From positions 5,453,059-5,517,058 of the forward strand of contig NC_054744.1 of NCBI RefSeq assembly GCF_018143015.1: a DNA stretch of 64,000 nucleotides, written 5' to 3'. Position numbers and translations under genes: made by a program. The number at the start of each line of letters is the position of its first letter. Within the stretch, counting starts at the first letter, position 1. The notes under the pieces are model-generated. The model made no database searches. It saw nothing but the letters and a program-made list of their open reading frames with translations, and had not been told where the DNA came from. Source of the DNA: Lytechinus variegatus (Eukaryota > Echinodermata > Echinoidea > Temnopleuroida > Toxopneustidae). This document shows, one piece after another, positions 51,694 to 64,000 of this stretch.

Positions 51694-51879
51694 CATTAGT
51701 GTACCTACGGGGGGGACAGAGGGGCAGACTGCCCCCGGCCCCCTGACGAGTTAGAACTGATCCCTGACGAGTCACAAGTGGCCCGCTCATTTGAACTTGA
51801 AGAAATTTTTTTTGCTTGTCATATTTTTGGGCGGACGAATTTGCCCTCCCCTTTGGAAAATTCTAGGTACGCGCCACTG
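51694..51879. mobile_element. hAT-like MITE, 186 bp
   Basis: Ends CATTAGTGTACCTACGGGG and CTAGGTACGCGCCACTG are imperfectly inverted. Octamers GCCCTAGG (51686-51693) and GCCCTAGA (51880-51887) flank it as an 8-bp target duplication with one mismatch. Confidence 0.75.
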
Positions 51880-52261
51880 GCCCTAGATGTCTCTGAGTGC
51901 TTCATATTATTATCCCGCTCCTGTAAACTTACGAGGAATAGCTAGGTACCCAATTAGCAATTAGTCTCCACACCCCCACCCCCTTCGCGGTCCTGGGTGA
52001 ATTTGCAGGGCAAATGATTTGATTTTTTTTTTCATTTTCACTTTTTTCATTCTGATAATAAAAGTAAATAAATGTGTTATCATCATTTTTTCTCAGCATA
52101 CCGTAACAATAAGCAACTGACAAAATGAATAACGTGATTCTAATATGCATTCATATACATTCTAACACACTAGTTAAAATATAATCAATTTCTCTTTTTT
52201 GTATTATTGAAACATAATTATAGCAGAAACATTATATATACATGTATGTACATCGACCATA

Positions 52262-52290
52262 TAGATGTATACTAATTAGTATACATCTCT
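52262..52290. repeat. Perfect AT-rich palindrome
   Basis: GATGTATACTAA followed at once by TTAGTATACATC is a perfect 24-base palindrome (52264-52287). Outer sequences TCGACCATATA and ATGGTATCGA extend it imperfectly. Confidence 0.8.
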
Positions 52291-52299
52291 ATGGTATCG

Positions 52300-53099
52300 A
52301 CATAGTACATTTTGAAATGTTGATGACCTCCATCTCAAGCTTAGAGCTTTAAGAAATTGATGGAGGCCTTGAAAGGAAAGGGGAAGGAAAATCATACAAA
52401 CTATGCAATAAAAGAGTCTTAGCTTTTATTGCTCAAAATAACAGGAAAATTACCCCCCCCCCCCGATGAAAGGTGAAAGACACTGTGATTACAAAAGGGA
52501 AAGAAATTCAAATGAGAAAATGATAATCATAATGTTGATAAAAGCGATAAAAGTGAAAGTGCAAGTGTGCGGGGGGGGGGTATTATCGGTTGGTATATAG
52601 GAAACACACAGAGATTTTAGGTATTATAACTTAACAGTGGATTTCTCTTCATAACAGCTTTGAATGAATAGTGTAGAGCATAAGTCTAGGCATATAACAT
52701 AAATGCTTACAGATGCCTTGCCAAAGAACGTTAGTGCCGAGGTGGCAATCGAACCCCAATATCCACAAATGCACGTCATGCTTGCATCCCCTGGGGATGG
52801 GGGGGGGGGGTAAGGGCCGGCAACATACTCTTACACAACACAAGAAAAAGCAATGAAAATTGATTGTTTATAGTAACCATCGAACGACGCACGTACAGTG
52901 AAAATGGTATAAAAAATGACAAAAATCGAGAGGGATGGTATAGCAGCACATTTTTTACTTTCAAAATTCACCATGTTGTGAAAATAAAACATTCGATGTT
53001 TTATTCAAGGGTTGGGGGAAATGTTTCATATACTAAAAGCTTAGGGAATAGGGATGATTATTTAGTGTCCTTTGAAAGACCGCGGGCATATAGTGTCCA
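52300..53099. other. No gene recognised
   Basis: Contains homopolymer runs of C and G (52453, 52570, 52800). The open stretch from 52864 is not protein-like and overlaps the LINE-like tail. Confidence 0.4.
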
Positions 53100-53235
53100 T
53101 GCACTGCAACGAAATGTTATATATATTTCATTATGTCTTGCAGTATTTTCGACCTTGTTATGTTATATTTATCATAATTATGTTGTGAAACGGAAATCAA
53201 TAAATCAAATCAAATATAAAAAAAATCAAACTACA
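53100..53235 (+). repeat. LINE-like 3' tail
   Basis: TTATGTTGTGAAACGGAAAT followed by CAATAAATCAAATCAAATAT-AAAAAAAATC, a typical short-period end. Confidence 0.45.
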
Positions 53236-53599
53236 TGTTATAACATCATCTTGCACGCAATCGTATCTGTCTGATCAAGGAGCTTCGTTTGACGCTCCTT
53301 GATAAAAGTTTGAACTCTCTTATACTGCTTATATTAAAATAATATTATTCTAAGCGCATCAACATCGGCTTTTATCGAATCGGATTGCAGGAAGGGAGTG
53401 TTCTTTAGCCTGAAAAAAGCAATGTTTAGATTGCAGATACGTGGTTCTCATCATAACATATCAAATATCCCTGATTGTTTATCTTATACTGAATTATGGT
53501 GTTGATAATAGAGCTACATACTTGCTCTTCTTTCCATGGACTGAGTCTTCTCTTTTCTTCCTATTTCACTTCTTGAAAATCAAATTTGAATATTTCATA

Positions 53600-54185
53600 T
53601 TTAGAAAAATAGTGAGTGATTTCATCAGTTCCCTCGTTTGCATACCGACTGGAATGTAATGAATGTGCATAATTATAACTGTTTTGTGAAATTAAACGAA
53701 ACTTTAAAAGGTCATAACTTTCCTATTTTACATCCGATTTTGATGAAATTTTCAGTGTTATGCTTGTTGGATTTTTTTCTTTTATTCAAATCAACTTTTT
53801 GTTGGGGTAGACCTGTCCTTTATCTAATTTTCTAGTTTCCTCATTTTCCTATCAAAGGTTTATTTCTCCCTGAACATGTTGAAAACCATTGTTTAACATT
53901 TTATGGTTCAGTCAAGTTGGTCCTCATTGTCAAATCAGCAATGATTTAAATTATGTATAATTCGAACAATAAAAAAAAATAGTGAGGGACATTATCGATT
54001 TTCTCGTTTGCATGTGACTGAATTACGGCGCAAATAACTATTTTGTGAAAACTAAGCGAAACTTTAAAATGTCATAACTTTCTTATTATACATCAAATTT
54101 TGATGAAATTTTCAGCATCATGCTTGTCTGATTTTTCTCTGTTGATTCAAATAAACATTTTTCTGAGGTGGACTTTACATGTAAG
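53600..54185. repeat. Palindromic MITE family P1, two adjacent arms
   Basis: 53605-53825 matches the right arm of the 42.6 kb copy (CATAACTTTCCTATTTTACA, TTTTGTTGGGGTAGACCTG). 53850-54185 repeats centre and right arm of copy 1 (CCTGAACATGTTGAAAACCA, TCATAACTTTCTTATTATAC, TTTCTGAGGTGGACTTTAC). Confidence 0.7.
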
Positions 54186-54189
54186 TAAG

Positions 54190-57100
54190 TATACCGTCCC
54201 TAAATTCAATTTGAAAAAGGCTACCGATTTTCTGCATTACTAAACCAAATCATTTTAAATAATCCATTTCTTATTCCAAAACTAGTATGGATCCGACCAG
54301 TGCATGGCGGCACAAAAGTGGGAGCGGCGACTGCCCCGGAGGATATTTTTTAAGGAGTAAAAGAAAGAGATGTAAATTAAATCAAGGGGAGGAAGGAAGA
54401 AGACCATACGAAAGATCATTTTGGGTCGTTTAACTCTAATGTAGGCAACCCCCATTCTTCAGTTTAGAAAAGTGATAAGGTCCTTTTAATGTCATCTCCC
54501 CCCCCCCCTCCTGCACCAATTAACCGTTAGAAGAATCCTGCACGGTATACCTTTGTTCCTGATATTCGAAGCCCAATACTATAGCGAATTTGATTGCATT
54601 ACATCACATCCCGGTATCACATCCACATGCAATACTGCTACAACAGCTAGGAGTGGCTCCTTAATAATTTGGTGGGGGAGCTAGGGGTGGCCGTCATAAA
54701 AATAAGATGCAATTTTTCTTCATTACTTACAAAATCAGAGGGGTGAATGATCGCATTCTGCATGTGGAGCCGTTCACTCCTGTGTCTGAAATATTTTCTG
54801 AATGCACAAATATTATGGAAGCTAGTGAGCCATAATGCATGCACCACTAAAATGCACATTTCTCGTCAGTCTTTTGAAAAAATATCCGAGTATTGTTTTG
54901 GTTGAAGGTCACAGGTGAAAAAAAAGGTTTGATCAGACAAAAGTTCATCGATGTATTTAGCTCACCAAAGAACTGAAATGGAATGTAATGAGCGTAGCAT
55001 TGAACTTTAATCGCGTGCAAACGCGTGTGTGTGCGTGAGAGAGAGAGGGGGGGGGGGAATTTGTAATATTTTTAATATTTTAGCAGCAAATTGAAGTGTG
55101 CGAAAGTATGTTGTATAAAAAAGGCCCTTATACAGTCTCTCTCAATCGCCCATATAAGAATCAGTCGATCTTGGCGAGTCTCAAACCAAGGATATTCCAA
55201 ACAGACCCCACTCCTCCGCCCCCTCTCCCTCTCTCTCCCTCCCTCCCTCTCTCACTTTCTCCTCTTCACGGGATCCCAAGAGGGAATGGCGAGATTACCT
55301 CCCCCTCCCCCCAAAAAAACTTTAAAAGTCGGCATGCGAACAAGACTATCAGATGTCGAGATATGCACCATCCCCAACTATATACCATTTCACTTAAAAT
55401 CATCCCGACGTAGGCGCCAGGCCTAAACACATTCCATTTCACTATAGGAATATCAAAATATATACATGTTCATAAAGGATGGAAGCTCGGGGCAAAGGTA
55501 AGACGTTAATTTTCTTCTCATTCACCTCTTCGAAAGTTCAAAGATGCATCCCGGGGATGTTATTTTTCCTCTAAACATCCTCTTATTACGGCTTATGAAC
55601 CGGCGGGGCTCACAATACGTGGATGAATAATTTATGGTGTGTCCATCTCGCATCTGGTTTCACGTTGTGTATGGCGGATCGGACAGTGACAGTGGATATT
55701 GATTATCACATTGAAAAATATTTATGGTATAGCCTGCCTCCAAGTCGTTAGGGTTTGTAATTTAAGAGTGTGCTGTGAGTTCATCCTGGGGAAATGGTAG
55801 CTAGGGCAGAAAAGATTTAGGAATTAGAAATTGATTTTTCTTTCAGAAGTTTTCTGCATTTATTGTTGAGTCAAAATAAATTTACAATACTAGAACATGG
55901 TAAAATGACAAAGTATTGGGGGGGGGGGGGGGTACTCGAATTATATAGCATATGATACCTATGTGCCCCAAAATAATAAATCCATTGCTTTGAAACCAAA
56001 GTTGTTATTGACAACAAAATTAAGAGGCTGAGTAATTCAGTGATCGAACTTAATTAATGCAAACTGATTTATTCAGAGCTTTAGACGGGACACATATTTC
56101 AAGCATTTTCTTTGTAATCATTAAACACAGGTGTACTAGATGACAATGACCCCTTTTTTGCGGACATGACATCATTCAGATATATCAATACAACACAAAA
56201 TCATATTTTTTTTCAGTATTCAAAATAATGAAATAATAGCTGCCTTGGCTGGCATAATGGAGAATGTGTATTTTAGTAATATAATACAAGCATGGCAGCG
56301 CGTATTGATTTTTAAAATAAATTCAGGGCAGAAAAAAAAAATTAACAATTTTTTTCTGTCATCATAAACATTAAAGAAAATATGAATCTCTGTTATATCA
56401 GGGATGGTTATATGATAGTGCACATGTGCGAGCGGCTTGGAAATTGTTCATAATATATGCAGACCTGAAACAATAAACATGAAGAGCTCATTAATATCAC
56501 TATATAAATGCTAAACAATAATGAAAGCTGGAATAGCAAGCGAAAATGTTCTTTGTATATTTGTAAACAAGTTGAATATGTATAACTCTTTTTTCACATG
56601 TACACACATATATAATTATAGTCAAACTGTACACTAGATTAAGTGTCACAGCATGCGACAATTGCTCCGATGGCAAATCTGAGCAAAACTTAAAGGTAAA
56701 TGCTAGTTTTGGTAACGATATCAAAATGAGTTCGTACAGAATCCAATGAAATGACCACCAAAGTGTCTGTTTGTATAAATAAAACGCATGTGCCAAAGAA
56801 TTCTGGAAGAAATTGTGTAATTGCTGAGAAATCAGCAAATAAGCACAGGAATCAGGTAGGGCGTCGGGCCCGACGCCCTAAGCAATAATTATACATTGTC
56901 CCACGTGCGCTTATCTGTGTTGGGGATCTTCGGTGTGAACATTTTTCAGCGTAGATTTCAAGATTTCACAAAGTTCAGTTAATGTAACTGTACCAGATCT
57001 AGATCCTCGATGATATACTGACAATTAAGCCTTGTTTTACAGACTTTCTCATGAAATCAGTGTTTACTGCAACTACTGGAATTTCTCTTTAAACCTAGCC

Positions 57101-57400
57101 AAACTAACTTATTTATCTTTACATTTTTCTGAACCAATGATTAGAATCCGAACTGTAACCCTATATGCCCTCTGGGATATAACGACAGGAGGAAATGTCG
57201 CGGGAGAAAATGTCGTGTCACCGTATACAGGTTTAGAGACCTGAAGTTTTGTATTTTCCAATTTACACTTTTCACCCCCTTCTTATTTTTACCCTTCATT
57301 TTTTTTTGTTCGCCCTCTCCTTTTTTTTACCTTCTGCTTTTTACTCTTCACCTTTTTTTTTGCGCCGCCGTTAAGCATGAGAGGGGGCCGTGATCAGGCC
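54190..57400. other. Non-coding stretch with low-complexity pieces
   Basis: No gene recognised. Contains GTGTGTGTGCGTGAGAGAGA (55025), pyrimidine-rich (CTCTCC)n near 55215-55265, a G-run at 55917, the palindrome at 56857 and T-rich tracts at 57290-57365. If the candidate exon at 51508 is real, this is intron. Confidence 0.4.
56857..56880. repeat. Perfect 24-base GC-rich palindrome
   Basis: TAGGGCGTCGGG is followed directly by its reverse complement CCCGACGCCCTA, with no spacer and no mismatch, inside AT-rich sequence. It could form a short cruciform; I know no function. Confidence 0.95.
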
Positions 57401-57419
57401 CCGGATCCGTCTATTTACT

Positions 57420-57427
57420 GCTGACAA

Positions 57428-57467
<40 letters not shown>

Positions 57468-57483
57468 GCTTCTACTGCTGCTG

Positions 57484-57523
<40 letters not shown>

Positions 57524-58020
57524 TACTAGACTAGACTATACTCTACTACTACTACTACTACTACTACTATACTACTACTACTGCTACTACTGCTGCTGCT
57601 GCTACTAATACCCCTCCTATTACTATACTACTGCTGTTGCTGCTGCTACTAATACTCCCCCTCCTCCTCCTCCTACTACTACTACTACTACTACTACTTT
57701 TATACTACTACTATATACTACTACTGCTACATGTACTTCTACTATTACTACTACTTCTTCTACTACTACTACTACTATACTACTAGACTACACTCTACTA
57801 CTACTACTACTACTACTACTGGTACAAATACTCCTCCTCCTCCTCCTCCTACTACTACTACTACTACTACTACTAGACTATACTCTACTACTACTACTAC
57901 TTCTACTACTATACTACTACTACTATACTAAGATACTACTGCTACTAATACTCCTCCTACTTCTACTACTACTACTCCTACTTTTATGCTACTACTACTA
58001 CTACTATATACTACTATCAC
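57420..58020. repeat. Long (CTA)n/(ACT)n microsatellite
   Basis: About 600 bases of CTACTACTA with (CTC)n, (CTG)n and CTATATACTA interruptions. Open frames in it are simple-sequence artefacts (poly-Thr, poly-Tyr, poly-Leu). Confidence 0.95.
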
Positions 58021-58152
58021 AAATTCTATTCCTATGACTTTCTCTCCTTCTCTCCTTTTTTGATGTCCAACTCTTCTTCAAAATCCTTCTCCCCGATCTC
58101 TCTTGTCTATGATAATAAGAATTGTTTGTTTTCATTCCTATATCTCACACAG

Positions 58153-59355
<1,203 letters not shown>

Positions 59356-59651
59356 AACACTATTATTGGTCTGCATGGTGTCACACGTAGGCCTATAGCA
59401 AATTTTGCTTTATGGATCATACAAAACAACGCTTGTTTTACTTGTATGGGCATGCCTAATTATTTCTCTATGCAATATGCAGTAAAATTGATAAAACAAC
59501 GCACCCAAAACAAGTGTTAAAATTATTAATACTTCATCCTTTTCATCATCGAATAGCCTTAATTACTCGATGATATAGAGTGTGTTTTATTTATTTCTTT
59601 TATTAATCTGTATGCGGACTGTATGCATATACTCCAAAACTTGGCTGCAGC

Positions 59652-59908
59652 CAGTGGCGGCGGAAGCCAAAAAAAAAATTAGGGGGGGTCCACCTAAAAT
59701 TTGGGCCCATGGACACAGGTAAAATTTGACAAGCAAAAACAAACCCCAAAAAAGTTATCAACCAAAATTTTAGGGGGGTCCACCTGAATGGGAGGGGGGA
59801 GAGAGGGGGACGCAGGAAACAAAATTGACAAGAAAAAACAGTTTTCAACAATAAATTTAGGGGGGACAGGAGCCCCCACCCCCTCGTCCCCCGCTTCCGC
59901 CGCCTATG
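59652..59908. mobile_element. hAT-like MITE, 257 bp
   Basis: Ends CAGTGGCGGCGGAAGC and GCTTCCGCCGCCTATG. Octamers GCTGCAGC (59644-59651) and ACTGCAGC (59909-59916) are an 8-bp target duplication with one mismatch. The inside repeats AGGGGGGTCCACCT twice. Confidence 0.8.
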
Positions 59909-59919
59909 ACTGCAGCAAC

Positions 59920-60229
59920 AAAAAAAATCCCCAAAACATCCTCAAAAGGACCAAATAATTACTCGTTCACTCATCTGATGCAATAACAATCCCATTTTTT
60001 TACTTAAAAAAAAGGTATACATAGCTTGAGAAGAAGTGCGTATCCACATTACGAGATATCATTATTAATCGTCGTTGCTCCTTTTTACAAATATTGTAGC
60101 TATTATCATGATTATTATTATTTTTATGATTATTGTAGTCGTTTTCGTTTCTGCTGTTATCATTATTATGAAGTACTATATAATTGTGATGATGATGATT
60201 TATTATTATAATTATTTAAATGATTGTTT
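59920..60229. other. AT-rich stretch, no gene
   Basis: Contains (TTA)n-like text near 60110-60215; nothing coding. Confidence 0.4.
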
Positions 60230-60345
60230 TTAACATTGTTATCGTATACATTTATTATGTTATTTGATAATTTTGGTTTATGGAGTGCTACTCCATACGT
60301 ACATATGTAAAATAATGTCAAATTAAAATTCAATTCAATTCAATA
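60230..60345 (+). repeat. LINE-like 3' tail
   Basis: GGTTTATGGAGTGCTACTCC ... followed by AATTAAAATTCAATTCAATT-CAAT, a (CAATT)n tail. Confidence 0.4.
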
Positions 60346-60683
60346 GGTCTCTCCTTTTTATTTTATATAGCTGTCGAACGACATGTGACATTATTTAAAG
60401 TCCAAAGACCAATAGTTATTTTTAATGGCTGCAACGTGACATTCCCTGTTCGCTCAATGGCCTTTTTTTTATTATTGTATAAAGAGAAAAGAAAGGGAAA
60501 GTGATTCCGAAAATGGCGGTTACTTTATGGAACTCTTTTTGTTTATTTTTTTATATATATTTTTTGCGGATCTTTTCAGTTAGAATCATTTTATTCCATT
60601 ATCATTGATAAAGACGTAATTCATGTAACACTTAAAGGATATGTTTGTAAACGCTTATTCTTTTAGTGATTGATGAGTTGGTG

Positions 60684-60840
60684 CAGGGGCGGATCCAGGA
60701 TTTCCCAAAAGGGGGCACATTTTCTGGAGGAATATGACGAGCAAAAAAAGAAAGTTTTTAACAAAAGAATAAGGGTAATTGTGCCTCTCAAAGGGGGGGG
60801 CACGAGTTGACTGTGCCCCCCCCCCCTGGATCCGCCATTG
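60684..60840. mobile_element. hAT-like MITE, 157 bp
   Basis: Ends CAGGGGCGGATCCAGGATTT and CTGGATCCGCCATTG. Octamers AGTTGGTG (60676-60683) and AGTGGGTG (60841-60848) form an 8-bp target duplication with one mismatch. Confidence 0.8.
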
Positions 60841-60848
60841 AGTGGGTG

Positions 60849-61849
60849 GATGACCTAGTATTCCAGTGGTAGGTATTTTTTCTTCATCATATTGTTCTTT
60901 TTTATATCACATAATTGTATATAATTTAAATCGTTTTGGGGAAGGGATGGGTATCATGATATTGACCACAGTCTATAGTTATGAAAGTGGAACAAAAACG
61001 AGTTGTTGTTCCGATGATGGTTTGTCAGATGTAAAATTCAATAAAATTTTTAACATCCAATTTAGGAGTAAAATCCATTTCAATAATTATACAAAAGAAG
61101 TAAAAAAACAACAACGAAAAACACTGTCCATATCCTGTAAGTGATTGCATATTAATGATTTTGAATTCCTAAACGTTCGCAAGGAAGGTACCGGTGCGAA
61201 TTTGAAAACACTACTCGGCTATTTTAATTTGATCGTTCTTTATAAATATTTAAATGAGATAACTATGAAATCGCGTGCCATTAGAATTAAATTAAATTAA
61301 GTATTTGGCTATTTAAATGCTGATCTCATAGGTCATTCAAATTAGTTGCAAATTGAATTATTACATCATTAAATCGGTTGAAATTTTGACGAAATTGGAC
61401 GGGAAAACCTATATTATTTTTTGGTTCGTCAGAAAATATATGCCCAACTTGACAAAGTCTTGCCAGGTACGTACATCGCTTGACTTAAGTACAATACGCT
61501 TAATGGCTTAATTTTTAATGATGTTACTTGCTGGTGAAATTGAAAACATACTGATATTGGAATGTTTATACCATTCATGTATTGCTCTTTTTTATCTTTT
61601 ACTATCATGAATGATTTTTATTTTACAGTTAAACTATTTTATCGTAATTTATGTATTTGATAACAACATGTTATTCCCATCACTTAAGAGCATTTGTACT
61701 TCATTTATTTACCGTTGTTACAGGCTGATATTTATGATTGTAAAAAAGGTAAAGAAAATATAAACAAACTATTTCATTTATGTATACAAAGTAAAGTAAT
61801 GTTGATCTTGTTATGTGACAGTAAATGTCAATCATGCACGCATGGTAGG
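60849..61849. other. AT-rich stretch, no gene
   Basis: No recognisable gene or repeat boundary. Confidence 0.4.
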
Positions 61850-62420
61850 AGTGATGCTAGAGATGATGACGGCAATGATGATTATCACGATGATGGTGAT
61901 GATGATGATGATGGTGGTGATAATAACGATGGTGATGATGATGTTCATCATCATGGTGATGACGGCGATGATAAAAGTGATGGTGATGATGATGGTGGTG
62001 GTGGTGACGATGACGATGATGGTGATAATGATGATGCCTGGTGGTAATGATGATGATGGTGATGATGATTATCACGATGACGACGATGATTATTAATATT
62101 ATGGTGATGATGATGATGGTGGGGATGATGATAATGGTGATGGTGACGTCGACGATGATGATGATGTTGATGATGACGGCGATGATGATTATCACGATGA
62201 TGATGATAATGATGTTGATAATGATGATGATTTTGATGATGATGCTGATGATGATAGTGGGGTGATGATGACGATAATGATGATAAAGATGGTGATGATG
62301 ATGATGATGATGAAAATTATGACGATAGTGATGATGACGACGATGAAGGTGATGGTGATGACGGCAATGATGACTATCACGATGATGATGGTGGTGGTGA
62401 TGATGATTATTGTGGTGTGG
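61850..62420. repeat. Long (GAT)n microsatellite
   Basis: About 570 bases of GATGATGAT with GGT, GAC and TTATCACGATGA interruptions. The string GATTATCACGATGA recurs (61878, 62066, 62186), so part of the array grew by longer units. Open frames here are artefacts (poly-Asp, poly-Met, poly-His). Confidence 0.95.
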
Positions 62421-62509
62421 TATTTTATGAAGTCTTGTCTTTTCCCCACAACAAAATCATCATGAATGACTTTATGTCTAAAATAATTTTACTGTATGTA
62501 CATATATAT

Positions 62510-62739
62510 CCTCCAAGATGATCAGATGACAAGACCTTGGATCTCGTCATGTCTCCATCTTATTGAGAGATGATCAGACGACAAGATATAAGATCTCGTC
62601 ATGTCTACATCCCGTGAGAGAGATGATCAGATAAGGTAACAAGATGTTGGATCCATGCTCATGCCATCTGATCATCTCCCCTACAAGATGTAGACATGAC
62701 GAGACCCAAGATCTTGTTATCTGATCATCTCTCCTCCGG
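62510..62739. repeat. Large imperfect palindrome with internal tandem repeats
   Basis: The left arm has three units of about 55-60 bp (GATGATCAGATGACAAGA ... GATCTCGTCATGTCTCCATC). The right arm is their complement (GATGTAGACATGACGAGACC ... TCTTGTTATCTGATCATCTC). Ends are CCTCCAAGATGATCAG and CTGATCATCTCTCCTCC. Likely a MITE or foldback element. Confidence 0.75.
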
Positions 62740-63569
62740 ATTGTAGAATCTGAAAATGACTGGCCAAGGTTTCTTTTCAAGAAAAATCATATATTTATTT
62801 CAATTTTTAGGAGAGTTTTGGCACAATTACTTTTAAGAATATAAGGAACATTATCAACTTAAATGTTATGTGAAATTAAAACAAATTCATGTTAAATCGA
62901 AAATTACATACTTTATTAGGTGTGCACATGGGGCCCATTTTCATATGCACTACCTATTCATGGAATTCATCTTAAGTCCTCAAATCTTGCCATATTTGGC
63001 AAAAGATAATCAGTTCGATTAAATAATTCAATTGGCACAAAAATACAGGAATGGCCAGAACGGTCAAGTTCTGTCTCTTTCTACTTTCTTTCATTTATTT
63101 TTTTTTTCTTGTTGTTTTATATTACTTTGTTTTGTGTTCCTTTAGGAAAATTTGTAGAGCTGTAATTGGCCGATATGTATTTGGTATTATAAAAAAAATA
63201 AATATCAAAATCGGCTATTGAGCTATGATTAGTCTCGGTTAAGAGTTTCGGCATAAATAAACAAAACAAAAGAGGGGAATAATCTCAGATAGATAATAAA
63301 AGCCGGAAGTATCCAAGGTATCGTGTCTCCCCATTCCGCTTCCGGCTGGGATCACCCCCCCCCCTCCCCCTCATGCACTTTTCTACTGCATGCACGTTTT
63401 TAGAAGTTGAAGCTGCACCAGGGAGCTGTACAATGGCTACGGACATTTTTTTCACCCATATTTTCCCCGATCAGCTGCTCAAAGTTGATTTGTTTCTTTC
63501 TTTGAAGGTGTAGTCCTAAAAGTCACTGTATATCTTTATTCTTTTAACACGACGTAAATATGAAATAAT
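62740..63569. other. Non-coding stretch, nothing recognised
   Basis: AT-rich with a C-run at 63354. No gene, RNA or clear repeat. Confidence 0.4.
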
Positions 63570-64000
63570 CCCATATAAACCCCTATTAAATAGTGCGAGC
63601 AGTATTGTTTGCAGTTAGCCATGAAGACGATACAAATTTCAAAAATAAAATTAAAAGCGTGTGAAGCGCGGGATTAAATTTGTTTGACGTTTTGACTTAA
63701 AAATGAACTATTAATGCAATCGCGGAGCGCGAACGAAAAAAAACGAGATTTAGACCTGAAAACATGAGTCTTTAGATCGTGCTTTGTAAATCATGAAATC
63801 TGTGCAAGGGTATCTTCCTACATACATAAATTGCGATCGCGAAGCGCTAGCAGATTTTTTTTATATTCTGATCTGAAACTGGATGATTTAAGATCGTCTT
63901 AAAAATAAACAAGCTGTGTGTCTGAATAAACATATACGTGCGTGTGCTCTAGATTTAAATGAAAATCAATAATGCGAGCGCGAAGCGCGAGCTGAAAATC
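63570..64000. repeat. Second GCGAGCGCGAAGCGCGAGC array, runs off the window
   Basis: Motif versions near 63591 (decayed), 63655 (GCGTGTGAAGCGCGGG), 63718 (GCAATCGCGGAGCGCGAA), 63831 (GCGATCGCGAAGCGCTAG) and 63973-63992 (perfect), in AT-rich spacers as at 46790-47990. Confidence 0.75.

Noticed and set aside
52864..53274. 136-codon plus-strand open frame
   Set aside because: Composition is not protein-like and its end overlaps a LINE-type tail.
57390..58020. Poly-Thr, poly-Tyr and poly-Leu proteins
   Set aside because: Simple translation of the CTA microsatellite.
61694..62449. Asp-, Met-, His- and Ile-rich proteins on both strands
   Set aside because: Translation of the GAT microsatellite.

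Overview
This is a eukaryotic, animal-type window: AT-rich, intron-split genes, a very high load of transposable elements and tandem repeats, no operons. The mix points to an echinoderm, most likely a sea urchin: tandem units built on GACCTTTGACCTTGGTCATG, DIRS-type retrotransposons, arrays of the motif GCGAGCGCGAAGCGCGAGC, and a C1q-domain gene. The organism is inferred from the style of the repeats and genes, not from a search.

Three host genes can be supported. (1) On the minus strand, 24211 down to 12668, a three-exon C2H2 zinc-finger gene: two exons rich in hydrophobic-K-x-E motifs joined to one huge exon with about 29 fingers. A frame break ends the reading frame and a second, partly decayed finger array follows to about 10740. 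(2) On the minus strand, 44983 down to 28679, a nine-exon gene I identify as PDCD7 (U11/U12 snRNP 59 kDa protein). All splice phases agree and give 657 residues. Its last exon ends inside a minisatellite. (3) On the plus strand, 58153-59355, two exons that together encode one complete C1q domain, with a possible first exon at 51508-51625.

The rest is mostly mobile DNA. 787-5670 is a decayed DIRS element with the full textbook layout (inverted termini, internal complementary region, gag-like, RT-RNase H and tyrosine-recombinase relics). 7880-9320 and 31060-33087 are truncated LINEs. 15955-16866 is a Tc1-like relic. At least four short hAT-like MITEs carry 8-bp target duplications. Several palindromic MITE families and tRNA-derived SINEs are spread over introns. 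A recurrent theme is a class of element with short terminal inverted repeats enclosing GACCTT-type minisatellites, present as four distinct families.

Layout: 0-5.7 kb MITE and DIRS; 5.7-10.4 kb nested MITEs, finger relic, LINE, repeats; 10.7-24.2 kb zinc-finger gene with repeat-filled introns; 24.3-28.7 kb intergenic MITE, SINE and minisatellite; 28.7-45.2 kb PDCD7 with a LINE, SINEs and minisatellite elements in its introns; 45.3-51.5 kb motif arrays and nested MITEs; 51.5-59.4 kb C1q gene region; 59.4-64 kb MITEs, long trinucleotide arrays, a large palindrome and a second GCGAGC array.
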